From contig CAMOOZ010000291.1 in the NCBI GenBank assembly GCA_946621895.1, forward strand, positions 1-7,878: a stretch of DNA of 7,878 nucleotides. Direction: 5' to 3'. Below are positions 1-5,968 of the stretch, piece after piece. Position numbers and translations under genes: made by a program. The stretch's first letter is position 1. Each line of letters opens with the position of its first letter. The notes under the pieces were generated by a model. It was not told where the DNA came from. It worked only from the letters and a program-made list of their open reading frames with translations, and searched no databases. This DNA comes from an uncultured Lachnospiraceae bacterium. Its GTDB lineage: Bacteria > Bacillota_A > Clostridia > Lachnospirales > Lachnospiraceae.

Positions 1-384
1 AAGGGCTGTTTTTTCCTTTGCAATGCTTTTCTCCACGACACTGCCGAGAAATGCATATTTCCGGAGAAGCTCCTCTCCCTTTTGCAGAAGCTCCTCGCGG
101 GAAAGCGCCGGACCTTCTTCCTCCAGCTGCCTCGCCGCCTCGCTGAAGGCTGATGCGCCCAGAAACCTGGCGGTGCTCTTCAGGGCATGAACCCTGATCA
201 CGAAATTCTCCCGGTCATCCGCCTGAAGAAATCCTTCCAGTTCCCGGCGTTTTCCCCCGGCGCCCAGCGCGAAATCCTTCAGCACATTGGCGTAAACCTC
301 TTCGGCCCCGCAGGCGTCAAGTCCCGCCTCCGGATCGATCCTGCCCTCCGAAAAAGCACGCAGCTTTTCCCATTCTTCTCTCAT
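1..384 (-). CDS. HPt (histidine phosphotransfer) domain protein, 3' end cut by the window
   Basis: Likely a small phosphorelay protein that accepts a phosphoryl group on histidine and passes it between response-regulator receiver domains in the cytoplasm. Reading leftward from an ATG at 384 there are 128 codons with no stop before the window edge. The family signature is clear: RVHALKSTARFLGA at residues 64-77, with phospho-acceptor His66 and the usual Lys at +3. It is preceded by a typical HPt opening (DPEAGLDACG, residues 18-26) and followed by a helix ending near residue 112. A free HPt protein is about 110-130 residues, so the gene may end just outside the window, but a longer multidomain protein is possible. 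An AGGA lies 8 nt before the ATG. The frame is open upstream to a TAA near 483-485 but has no better start. No kinase or receiver partner is visible here. Confidence 0.85.
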   Translation of the reverse strand, partial: MREEWEKLRAFSEGRIDPEAGLDACGAEEVYANVLKDFALGAGGKRRELEGFLQADDRENFVIRVHALKSTARFLGASAFSEAARQLEEEGPALSREELLQKGEELLRKYAFLGSVVEKSIAKEKTAL

Positions 385-413
385 CGTCTGATCCTGCACG
401 AAATCATTTTCCA

Positions 414-499
414 CCTGTACGGCTGCAAAGCGATAATAGCGTCTTGCATGCGGCTTGCCGGGATGCAAGACGATAATACTGCTTTAGCGACCGTACAGG
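414..499. repeat. 86-nt imperfect palindrome (long hairpin) between flavodoxin and HPt genes
   Basis: A long inverted repeat fills most of the 145-nt gap between two genes. Outer arms CCTGTACGG (414-422) and CCGTACAGG (491-499) pair perfectly over 9 bp. AAAGC (427-431) pairs with GCTTT (481-485). A partly paired AT-rich stretch follows. Inner arms CGTCTTGCAT (440-449) and ATGCAAGACG (463-472) pair over 10 bp. The apex can close further as CGG/CCG around CTTG (451-460). Neither strand has a T tract right after the outer arm, so it is not a standard intrinsic terminator. It could be a dispersed palindromic element (REP- or MITE-like), an RNA processing site that uncouples the HPt gene from the operon, or a small structured RNA. 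The element is seen directly; its role is unknown. Confidence 0.75.
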
Positions 500-529
500 C
501 AGAAGCTTTTATCCGCTGCTGCCGCTCAC

Positions 530-964
530 TCAGATCGCTGCCAGCCTCCTGCCAAGCCCCTTGCATTTTTCCAGCACATCCAGCTCCGGCGCGTTCTGAC
601 AGATCACGCCTTCCCCGCAGGCCACCTTCGCGCCCTTTTCTTCGAGCCGCTTTTCCCAGTTTTTCATCCATTCGCCGCCGCCCCAGCCGTAGGAGCCGAA
701 CAGCGCGATCTCCCTGCCGGAAATGCCGCTATCCTCAAGGCGCTGCATAAAGGGCTCCATTTCCGTCTCCTCAAGCTGCTCCGCGCCCATTGCGGGACAG
801 CCCAGCGCAAACCCGGGCGCGCCGGAAAGCATTTCCGGTGATGCCTGTGCCACGGGGACGAGCACAGCTTCCTTTCCGGCGGCAATGACGCCGTCCGCCA
901 CGGCTCTTGCCATGGACTCCGTGTTGCCGCCCTGAGACCAGTATACGATCAGTACCTTGTCCAT
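530..964 (-). CDS. Short-chain flavodoxin
   Basis: A soluble one- or two-electron carrier that binds FMN without covalent linkage and can replace ferredoxin in anaerobes. The 144-residue length fits short-chain clostridial flavodoxins. The N-terminal beta strand and phosphate loop read VLIVYWSQGGNTESMA (residues 4-19), the classical S/T-x-x-G-N-T-E pattern that holds the FMN phosphate. An aromatic Gly-rich loop, GSYGWGGGEWMKNWEKRL (about residues 90-107), matches the region of the second FMN-flanking loop. The start is fixed by AGGAGG 8 nt before the ATG. It lies 69 nt downstream of the GNAT gene on the same strand. Its place at the distal end of an Rnf operon suggests it may feed electrons to or from that complex, but this is inference. 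It could also serve an unrelated reductase. Confidence 0.9.
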   Translation of the reverse strand: MDKVLIVYWSQGGNTESMARAVADGVIAAGKEAVLVPVAQASPEMLSGAPGFALGCPAMGAEQLEETEMEPFMQRLEDSGISGREIALFGSYGWGGGEWMKNWEKRLEEKGAKVACGEGVICQNAPELDVLEKCKGLGRRLAAI

Positions 965-988
965 TGTTCAATCCTCCTTTTGTGGGAA

Positions 989-1018
989 AGTATACATGAA
1001 AAGCCTGTCCCGATGCAA
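989..1018 (-). promoter_or_regulatory. Weak candidate promoter for the flavodoxin gene
   Basis: On the minus strand a TATACT box (989-994, 5 of 6 to consensus) lies 18 nt downstream of TTGCAT (1013-1018, 3 of 6) in the 69-nt gap before the flavodoxin gene. The -10 is good and the -35 poor. It could give the flavodoxin its own transcript, for example under iron limitation, but read-through from the rnf operon is equally possible because no terminator is seen between the genes. Confidence 0.3.
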
Positions 1019-1033
1019 TTGGAAAATCAGTTT

Positions 1034-1516
1034 TTATCCATTTGCGCGCAGCACCTTTTCCATATGGTATTTCTGGGGAACCAACCCCATTTTCTCATAA
1101 AAGCCCTTCGCCTTATCGTTTAACGCCCACACATTCAGGGTCAGATTGTAGCAGCCGATTTCCTCCGCATAAGCCGCCGCGTATTCATAAAGACTCCTGC
1201 CGATCCCTTCTCCCCGATGGGCGCTGCTGATGCAGAGATCATCGATATAAAGGGTTTTCACCGCCGTCATGATATTGTCCTCTTTATCCGGCTGTTTGAT
1301 GATGCAGAACACATAGCCCAGCACCCGGTCGTTCTTATCCGTATAGACAAATACCGGCGTGTCCTTTGCTGCAAGGATTCGCTTTAACTCCTTTGGCGTA
1401 TATTTTGCCGCATTTGATTTAAACAGATCAGGCCTGCCCTGATGGTGGACCTCCAGCACCTCACGCAAAAGCTCCATCAGCCGGGGAACATCCTTATTTT
1501 CCGCTTTTCTGATCAT
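1034..1516 (-). CDS. GNAT family N-acetyltransferase
   Basis: A predicted cytoplasmic acetyl-CoA-dependent acetyltransferase of 160 residues; the acceptor substrate cannot be read from sequence. The GNAT fold is visible in order: an N-terminal MIRKAENKDVPRL strand and helix, central strands ending YIDDLCISSAHRG (residues 90-102), the acetyl-CoA pyrophosphate loop RGEGIG (101-106, the R/Q-x-x-G-x-G/A pattern), and the C-terminal NVWALNDKAKGFYEKMGL block (128-145) typical of motif B. I chose the ATG at 1516 because AAGGA precedes it by about 9 nt and the family opens this way. An in-frame ATG at 1585, 3 nt past the upstream stop, would add 23 residues without family character. It follows the NusG domain II gene by 72 nt and may be a passenger in the operon. 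The sequence gives no hint of a role in Rnf function. Confidence 0.9.
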   Translation of the reverse strand: MIRKAENKDVPRLMELLREVLEVHHQGRPDLFKSNAAKYTPKELKRILAAKDTPVFVYTDKNDRVLGYVFCIIKQPDKEDNIMTAVKTLYIDDLCISSAHRGEGIGRSLYEYAAAYAEEIGCYNLTLNVWALNDKAKGFYEKMGLVPQKYHMEKVLRANG

Positions 1517-1588
1517 CTGAAACCGTCCTTTCCTGATACAGCTCGCTTTGCATGGAATTCGGCTGGAAACGCTTTGATCAGCCATCTC

Positions 1589-2182
1589 TCATTGCCCCTG
1601 CCCGCTCTCCCCTGTGCCCTCGATATAGGCCACCATCCCATGGGGCAGGCAGACAATGGGGACCTCATAGCTTTCCCCCTTCAGCGGATTTGTGTGCACG
1701 CACACCTGATTGGAACAGTTGGATTCCACGCAGGCTGCCGTTCCGGCTTTGATCTCCAGAATATTGATATCGCTGACAGAGCCGGGGTCCTCCTCCAGAA
1801 GCTTCGCGATATTGATATCGGGAGAAGCCTCCATAGCTTTTCCGTCCCGCACAACGATCCTGCCGTCCTTCTCCAGAGAGAAGCTCTGTCTGTTTCCCCC
1901 GGCGCTTTCAATGATCAGCTGCTTTGCTCCCCGGGGCTGTTGATGTTGATAGAGAAGAAAAGCACCTGCGCAAAGCAAAAGCAGCAGGATAACAATACCG
2001 GCAAAAACGAGCTTTCCCGGTTTTTTCCGTAAAAACGGGGGAAAGCCATGAGCATCCCCCCGTTCTTTATGGCAGGGCCGAAAGGAAAATGCCGCTTCGC
2101 GGCCGGCGGCCCGCCGGCGGGCAGAGGCGGATTCTCCTCCCCTGCCCGATTCCGATTGTGCTTTATCATCTGACATTGCCAT
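1589..2182 (-). CDS. Membrane-anchored NusG domain II protein, rnf-linked
   Basis: A 197-residue protein with one transmembrane helix (about residues 58-78, LVFAGIVILLLLLCAGAFLL), preceded by basic LRKKPGK, and a C-terminal NusG domain II (about 88-188). The domain is recognised by CSNQVCVHT (156-164) and IVCLPHGMVAYIEG (176-189). The positive-inside rule puts the domain outside the cytoplasm. Cys151, Cys156, Cys161 and Cys178 lie in it and could form disulfides or bind a cofactor. Despite the family name it is not a transcription factor: the NusG N-terminal domain is missing. The gene starts 3 nt after the rnfB stop, so it belongs to the operon. The first 57 residues are Ser/Arg/Gly-rich and longer than the short N-terminus I expect for this family, so the true start could be internal, though no better in-frame ATG exists. 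A role as accessory Rnf subunit is inference. Confidence 0.82.
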   Translation of the reverse strand: MAMSDDKAQSESGRGGESASARRRAAGREAAFSFRPCHKERGDAHGFPPFLRKKPGKLVFAGIVILLLLLCAGAFLLYQHQQPRGAKQLIIESAGGNRQSFSLEKDGRIVVRDGKAMEASPDINIAKLLEEDPGSVSDINILEIKAGTAACVESNCSNQVCVHTNPLKGESYEVPIVCLPHGMVAYIEGTGESGQGQ

Positions 2183-2185
2183 CCG

Positions 2186-3091
2186 TCAGGATGCCTTCTC
2201 CTCTTCGGAAACCTTTGCCGCAGCCGCAGCCTTCTTCTTTGCCTCCGCCTCGGCGGCATCCTTCGCCCGCTGCGCCATGATCCCGCTCGCCGGCACCCTC
2301 GGATCAAGGATCACCTTCTTCGGGCATTTCTGCGCGCAGAGTCCGCAGCCCACGCATTTTTCGTAATCGATCCTCGCGATGTTATTTTCCACATGGATCG
2401 CGTCCTTCGGGCAGTTCTTCTCACAGAGCCCGCAGCCGATGCAGCCGGCCTGGCAGACCTTCATCACCTGGGGCCCCTTGTCCTTTGAGGTGCAGGCCAC
2501 GCTGACCTTTGCGTCATAGGGGATCAGGTCGATCAGATGCCTGGGACAGGCCGCCACGCATTTTCCGCAGGCCTTGCAGCTCTCCTTATCCACCTGGGCG
2601 ATGCCGTTTACGATATGGATCGCGTCAAAGGGACATTCGGACACGCAGGTGCCGAAGCCCAGGCAGCCGAAGCTGCAGCTTTTCGGCCCGCCGCCCGGCA
2701 CAAAGGCCGCCATCCGGCAGTCCTTCTGCCCGCTGTATTCGTAGCTCTGCTTTGCTACCTCGGGATTGCCCACGCAGTGGACATAGGCCACCTGGCGAAC
2801 GGAGCTGCCTGCCTCCACGCCCATGATCTCGGCGATTTTTTTGCCGACCGGTTCACCGCCCACCGGGCACTGATTCACCGGCGCCTCACCCTTCGCGATA
2901 GCCGCCGCCAGGCCGGAGCAGCCGGGAAAGCCGCAGCCGCCGCAGTTATTGCCGGGAAGCGCGGCCAGTACCGCCTCTTCCCTTTCATCTACCTCTACTC
3001 TGAACTGGATCGCCGCAAGGCCGAGGAAGATCCCCACAAAGATCCCCACGATCCCCACCACGGCCACAGATGCGATAAATACACTGTTCAT
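2186..3091 (-). CDS. rnfB: Rnf complex subunit B, multi-[4Fe-4S] ferredoxin-like electron entry subunit
   Basis: RnfB takes electrons from reduced ferredoxin on the cytoplasmic side and passes them into the membrane part of the complex. The 301 residues open with a transmembrane helix (about 4-28). The Rnf-type four-cysteine cluster follows (Cys50, 53, 58, 75; NNCGGCGFPGC). Then come four ferredoxin-type motifs: CSFGCLGFGTCVSECP (139-154), CKACGKCVAACP (172-183), CIGCGLCEKNCP (217-228) and CVGCGLCAQKCP (246-257). That predicts at least five [4Fe-4S] clusters, with extra cysteines (106, 125, 200, 213) for a possible sixth, and matches the long clostridial form rather than the shorter proteobacterial one. 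A Lys/Ala/Glu-rich tail covers about 268-301. GGAGG 6 nt before the ATG supports the start. It lies 12 nt after rnfA and is the last core gene. Confidence 0.97.
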   Translation of the reverse strand: MNSVFIASVAVVGIVGIFVGIFLGLAAIQFRVEVDEREEAVLAALPGNNCGGCGFPGCSGLAAAIAKGEAPVNQCPVGGEPVGKKIAEIMGVEAGSSVRQVAYVHCVGNPEVAKQSYEYSGQKDCRMAAFVPGGGPKSCSFGCLGFGTCVSECPFDAIHIVNGIAQVDKESCKACGKCVAACPRHLIDLIPYDAKVSVACTSKDKGPQVMKVCQAGCIGCGLCEKNCPKDAIHVENNIARIDYEKCVGCGLCAQKCPKKVILDPRVPASGIMAQRAKDAAEAEAKKKAAAAAKVSEEEKAS

Positions 3092-3103
3092 CTTTTTCCT
3101 CCA

Positions 3104-3682
3104 TCAGATCAAACCGGAAAAACCGCAGAACGCGATGGCCATCAGCCCCGCCGTGATCATCACATGGGGCATGCCCTGAAACGACTCCGGGACATCATTG
3201 AATTCCATTTTCTCCCTGAGGCTTGCCAGGATGATGATCGCGATCGTAAAGCCCACGGAGGTGGCAAAGCCGTTTACGATGCCCTCCAGAATGCCGTATT
3301 CCTTCTGCACATTCGTCAGCGCGACGCCCAGCACGGCGCAGTTTGTCGTGATCAGGGGCAGGTAGATCCCCAGTGCGCTGTAAAGGGAGACCATATACTT
3401 TTTCAGGAACATTTCGATAAACTGCACCAGTGCCGCAATGACCAGAATGAACCCGATGGTCTGCAGGTACTCGATGCCGAGAGGCACCATCACAAACTGA
3501 TAGATCAGGCCGGTCACGGCCGAAGCAATGGTAATGACAAAGATAACGGCAAAGCCCATGCCTCTCGCGGTCTCCACCTTTTTGGAAACGCCCAGAAAGG
3601 GGCAGATCCCGAGAAACTGGCTCAACACCACATTGCTCACCAGAGATGAGCTGATCAGAATGACCAGAAGCTGCTGTACCAT
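3104..3682 (-). CDS. rnfA: Rnf complex membrane subunit A
   Basis: A 192-residue integral membrane protein with about six transmembrane helices, homologous to RnfE and to NqrE of the Na+-NQR. In the known structures the RnfA/RnfE (NqrE/NqrD) pair holds an intramembrane [2Fe-2S] cluster with two cysteines from each subunit. The two expected here are Cys27 in LGICPFLG and Cys115 in TTNCAVLGVA. These half-helix motifs are inverted-repeat related, as usual for the family. Length is standard. The start overlaps the rnfE stop by one base (TAATG), which implies translational coupling. Function: relays electrons across the membrane between the cytoplasmic Fe-S subunits and the FMN on RnfG/RnfD. Confidence 0.97.
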   Translation of the reverse strand: MVQQLLVILISSSLVSNVVLSQFLGICPFLGVSKKVETARGMGFAVIFVITIASAVTGLIYQFVMVPLGIEYLQTIGFILVIAALVQFIEMFLKKYMVSLYSALGIYLPLITTNCAVLGVALTNVQKEYGILEGIVNGFATSVGFTIAIIILASLREKMEFNDVPESFQGMPHVMITAGLMAIAFCGFSGLI

Positions 3683-4401
3683 TACGCTTCACCTCCCTTC
3701 ACCTCGGGCCTGATCGTGCAGGAAGCCTCCGCTCCGCAGCTTGCGCAGTCCGTGCCGCAGCCGGACTGGATCCTGCTCATATCCTTCCCCTTCTTTTCTC
3801 CCGCGATCTTGATCTTATTCTGGATCGCCGTCAGGCAGGCCAGCACGAGGAAGGCCCCGGGCGGCATGATGAAGATGGAAAAGGGCACATAGCTTGCCGG
3901 CATGATCGTCATGCCGAAGATGGAGCCTGCGCCGATCAGCTCCCGGATCGCGCCGAGGATCGTCAGTGCCATCGTAAATCCGAGCCCCATGCCGATCCCG
4001 TCAAAGAGCGAAGGGATCAGCCCGAACTTGGAGGCATAGGCCTCCGCACGGCCGAGGATGATGCAGTTTACGACGATCAGCGGGATATAAAGGCCAAGCG
4101 CCGCGTAAAGGGACGGAATAAAGGCCTTCAGCAAAAGCTCCGTCATCGTGACAAAGCTTGCGATCACGACGATAAAGGCCGGAATACGCACCTTATCCGG
4201 AATGATCTTTCTTAAAGCAGAGATAAACAGATTGGACAGGGCAAGCACCACCGTGGTGGATAAGCCCATCCCCAGACCGTTCATCGCCGAGGTCGTGACC
4301 GCCAGTGTGGGGCACATCCCCAGCACGATCACAAAGGTCGGATTCTCCCGCAGGATGCCGTTATACAGGCGTTCCGCCGGTGTGTTCTCTTTTAAGTTCA
4401 T
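3682..4401 (-). CDS. rnfE: Rnf complex membrane subunit E with a Cys-rich C-terminal tail
   Basis: Partner of RnfA, with about six transmembrane helices (NqrD family), supplying the other half of the intramembrane [2Fe-2S] site: Cys30 in LGMCPTLAVT and Cys113 in VNCIILGRAEA. The core ends near residue 196. The remaining 43 residues form a tail (to 239) containing GCGTDCASCGAEASC, with cysteines 215, 219, 222 and 228 spaced C-x3-C-x2-C-x5-C. A tail like this is not needed for the known core function and could bind a metal or Fe-S centre. The side of the membrane is not certain, but a basic stretch (KIKIAGEKKGK) after the last helix suggests the cytoplasm. The ATG overlaps the rnfG stop as ATGA. 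Confidence 0.96.
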   Translation of the reverse strand: MNLKENTPAERLYNGILRENPTFVIVLGMCPTLAVTTSAMNGLGMGLSTTVVLALSNLFISALRKIIPDKVRIPAFIVVIASFVTMTELLLKAFIPSLYAALGLYIPLIVVNCIILGRAEAYASKFGLIPSLFDGIGMGLGFTMALTILGAIRELIGAGSIFGMTIMPASYVPFSIFIMPPGAFLVLACLTAIQNKIKIAGEKKGKDMSRIQSGCGTDCASCGAEASCTIRPEVKGGEA

Positions 4402-5033
4402 GCCGCGCCTCCTTTCCCCTGGAGTGCCTCTCTGAAGTATTTCAGCCCGGCGTTGACTCCTTTGGTCACTGCATTTGTCGTGATGCTGGCGCCGGAGATC
4501 GCGTTGATCTCGTTATCCGCGGAGGCGGCGCCGCCCTTGACCCAGTTAAAGCTCTCCACCTGCTTGCCGGCAAACTGGGGCTTTAAGATCTCATCCGCGC
4601 GCATCCCGAGGCCGGCCGTTTCCGCGATGGAAAGGATGGACATCGCGTTTAAGGTGCCGTCCTCCTGAATCCCTAAGGAGAACTGGATATTGCCGCCGTA
4701 GCCCTCCTTTGTGGTCACGGTAACGACATAGCCCAGCACATTCCCGTTTCCGTCAAGCGCCTTTACGACGGCGTCGATCTGCTGGAGGGCAAAATCCGCG
4801 CCCAGCACGCCCTGCGCCTCCTCCGTGGAAAAATCGGTCATTTCCTCGAAGGATTCCGCATCCTGGAAGACCTCCTTCCAGGCGGCCTTCTTCGTCTGCT
4901 CCTCCTGCAGCGCGATGGCGTCCACGGTGATGTTATTCACAAAACCCAGCACCAGCCCGGCGATCAGCGTGATCGCAAACAGTATCCCGGCATCCTTCAG
5001 CATGCCGGCGATAGGACTCTTATTCTCTTTCAT
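4398..5033 (-). CDS. rnfG: Rnf complex subunit G, covalent FMN flavoprotein
   Basis: A 211-residue single-pass protein: a short cytoplasmic N-terminus, a transmembrane helix at about 13-33 (AGILFAITLIAGLVLGFV), then an FMN-binding domain on the outer side. The flavinylation motif ISGASITTNAV (179-189) is intact, and Thr185 is the expected residue for the phosphoester-linked FMN placed by ApbE. The upstream block AETAGLGMRADE (138-148) is the usual FMN-domain signature. Length matches the family. AAGGAGGGG lies just before the ATG, and the start overlaps the rnfD stop (ATGA). It passes electrons between the intramembrane Fe-S centre and RnfD. No truncation or missing key residue was seen. Confidence 0.97.
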   Translation of the reverse strand: MKENKSPIAGMLKDAGILFAITLIAGLVLGFVNNITVDAIALQEEQTKKAAWKEVFQDAESFEEMTDFSTEEAQGVLGADFALQQIDAVVKALDGNGNVLGYVVTVTTKEGYGGNIQFSLGIQEDGTLNAMSILSIAETAGLGMRADEILKPQFAGKQVESFNWVKGGAASADNEINAISGASITTNAVTKGVNAGLKYFREALQGKGGAA

Positions 5034-5968
5034 GCGTTCTCCCCTCCTTTCCCGAAGGCTTTGGGGAGCGTCATATTCTCGATCAGGGGCACCAGCAGGT
5101 TGCTGATGATGATCGCGTAGGAAACTCCCTCGGCGGAGGGTCCGAAGACCCTGAAGATCCCGGTCAGGATGCCCAGCACCACGCCGTACACATACTGGCC
5201 TTTCCGCGTGATCGGGCTCGTCACATAATCCGTGGCCATGAAGAAGGCGCCGAGCATCAGGCCGCCGCCCGCCAGCTGACCGGAAATATAGGTGGGATCA
5301 AAGCCGTGTCCGCCAAAGATGGACACAAAAATAACGAGCGTAATGATATAGGTGGCGGGGATCCGGATCGTGATCACATCAAAGAGGATCAGGAAGCAGG
5401 CCCCCAGCACGATGGCGATCATTGAGGTCTCGCCTATTGTTCCTGCGGTCCGTCCGATCACCATATCCAGCACATTGAAGGAATCCCCGGCTTTCACGGC
5501 CGCCAGGGGCGTTGCGCCGGAATACACATTCGGCACATCGAAATTCGTCATGATCGTCGTAAAGGAAAGGATCAGAAAGCACCTTCCGCCAAGCGCCGGA
5601 TTCATGAAGTTCTGCCCCAGTCCGCCAAACAGCATTTTTACGACGACGATCGCGAAAAACGCGCCGGCCACGCCGATCCACCAGGGCGCCATGGGCGGCA
5701 GGTTAAGCGCCAGAAGAAGCCCCGTCAGCGCGGCGGAGCAGTCCGAGATCGTCACCGGGCGCTTTAAGGCCTTGCACATCAGCCATTCCGCCAGCACTGC
5801 GGAGGCCACGGTCACCACGACCAGAATCGCCGCGTTCAACCCGAAATTATAAATGCCGAAGATCGTGGCAGGAAGCAATGCAATGATCACCAGAAGCATG
5901 ATCCCCTGCGTTGTGATCCTGTCCCGGATATGGGGATTGGAGGAAACCTGAAACTGCTGATTATTCAT
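5030..5968 (-). CDS. rnfD: Rnf complex membrane subunit D, covalent FMN protein
   Basis: A 312-residue polytopic membrane protein (about nine or ten helices), homologous to NqrB, thought to form part of the ion-translocating core. The covalent FMN site SGATPLAAVK (150-159) is present, with Thr153 the attachment residue. Other family blocks seen are NPHIRDRITT (11-20), GGLGQNFMNPALGGRCFL (115-132) and FFMATDYVTSPIT (242-254). I start at ATG 5968 because AGGAGG lies 9 nt before it and MNNQQFQVSSNPH is the normal N-terminus. An ATG at 6016 would only add 16 basic residues that read through the rnfC tail. The start overlaps the end of rnfC by 8 nt. Whether the exported ion is Na+ or H+ cannot be decided from the sequence. 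Confidence 0.97.
   Translation of the reverse strand: MNNQQFQVSSNPHIRDRITTQGIMLLVIIALLPATIFGIYNFGLNAAILVVVTVASAVLAEWLMCKALKRPVTISDCSAALTGLLLALNLPPMAPWWIGVAGAFFAIVVVKMLFGGLGQNFMNPALGGRCFLILSFTTIMTNFDVPNVYSGATPLAAVKAGDSFNVLDMVIGRTAGTIGETSMIAIVLGACFLILFDVITIRIPATYIITLVIFVSIFGGHGFDPTYISGQLAGGGLMLGAFFMATDYVTSPITRKGQYVYGVVLGILTGIFRVFGPSAEGVSYAIIISNLLVPLIENMTLPKAFGKGGENA

Noticed and set aside
187..750. 187-codon plus-strand frame across the HPt gene, the palindrome and flavodoxin
   Set aside because: It crosses two real genes on the other strand and turns into Arg/Pro/Ser-rich nonsense; no family features.
1517..1585. 23-residue extension of the GNAT protein to the ATG at 1585
   Set aside because: The extension lacks GNAT character, and the ATG at 1516 has its own AAGGA and begins with the typical family strand.
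1915..2307. 130-codon minus-strand frame overlapping rnfB and the NusG domain II gene
   Set aside because: It is a shifted reading of both genes. The transmembrane helix and NusG II motifs appear only in the frame of the 1589-2182 gene.
2537..3649. 370-codon open frame on the plus strand opposite rnfA and rnfB
   Set aside because: It lies antisense to two certain genes, shows His/Arg/Asp-rich composition typical of reading a GC-rich codon pattern backwards, and has no domain or ribosome binding site.
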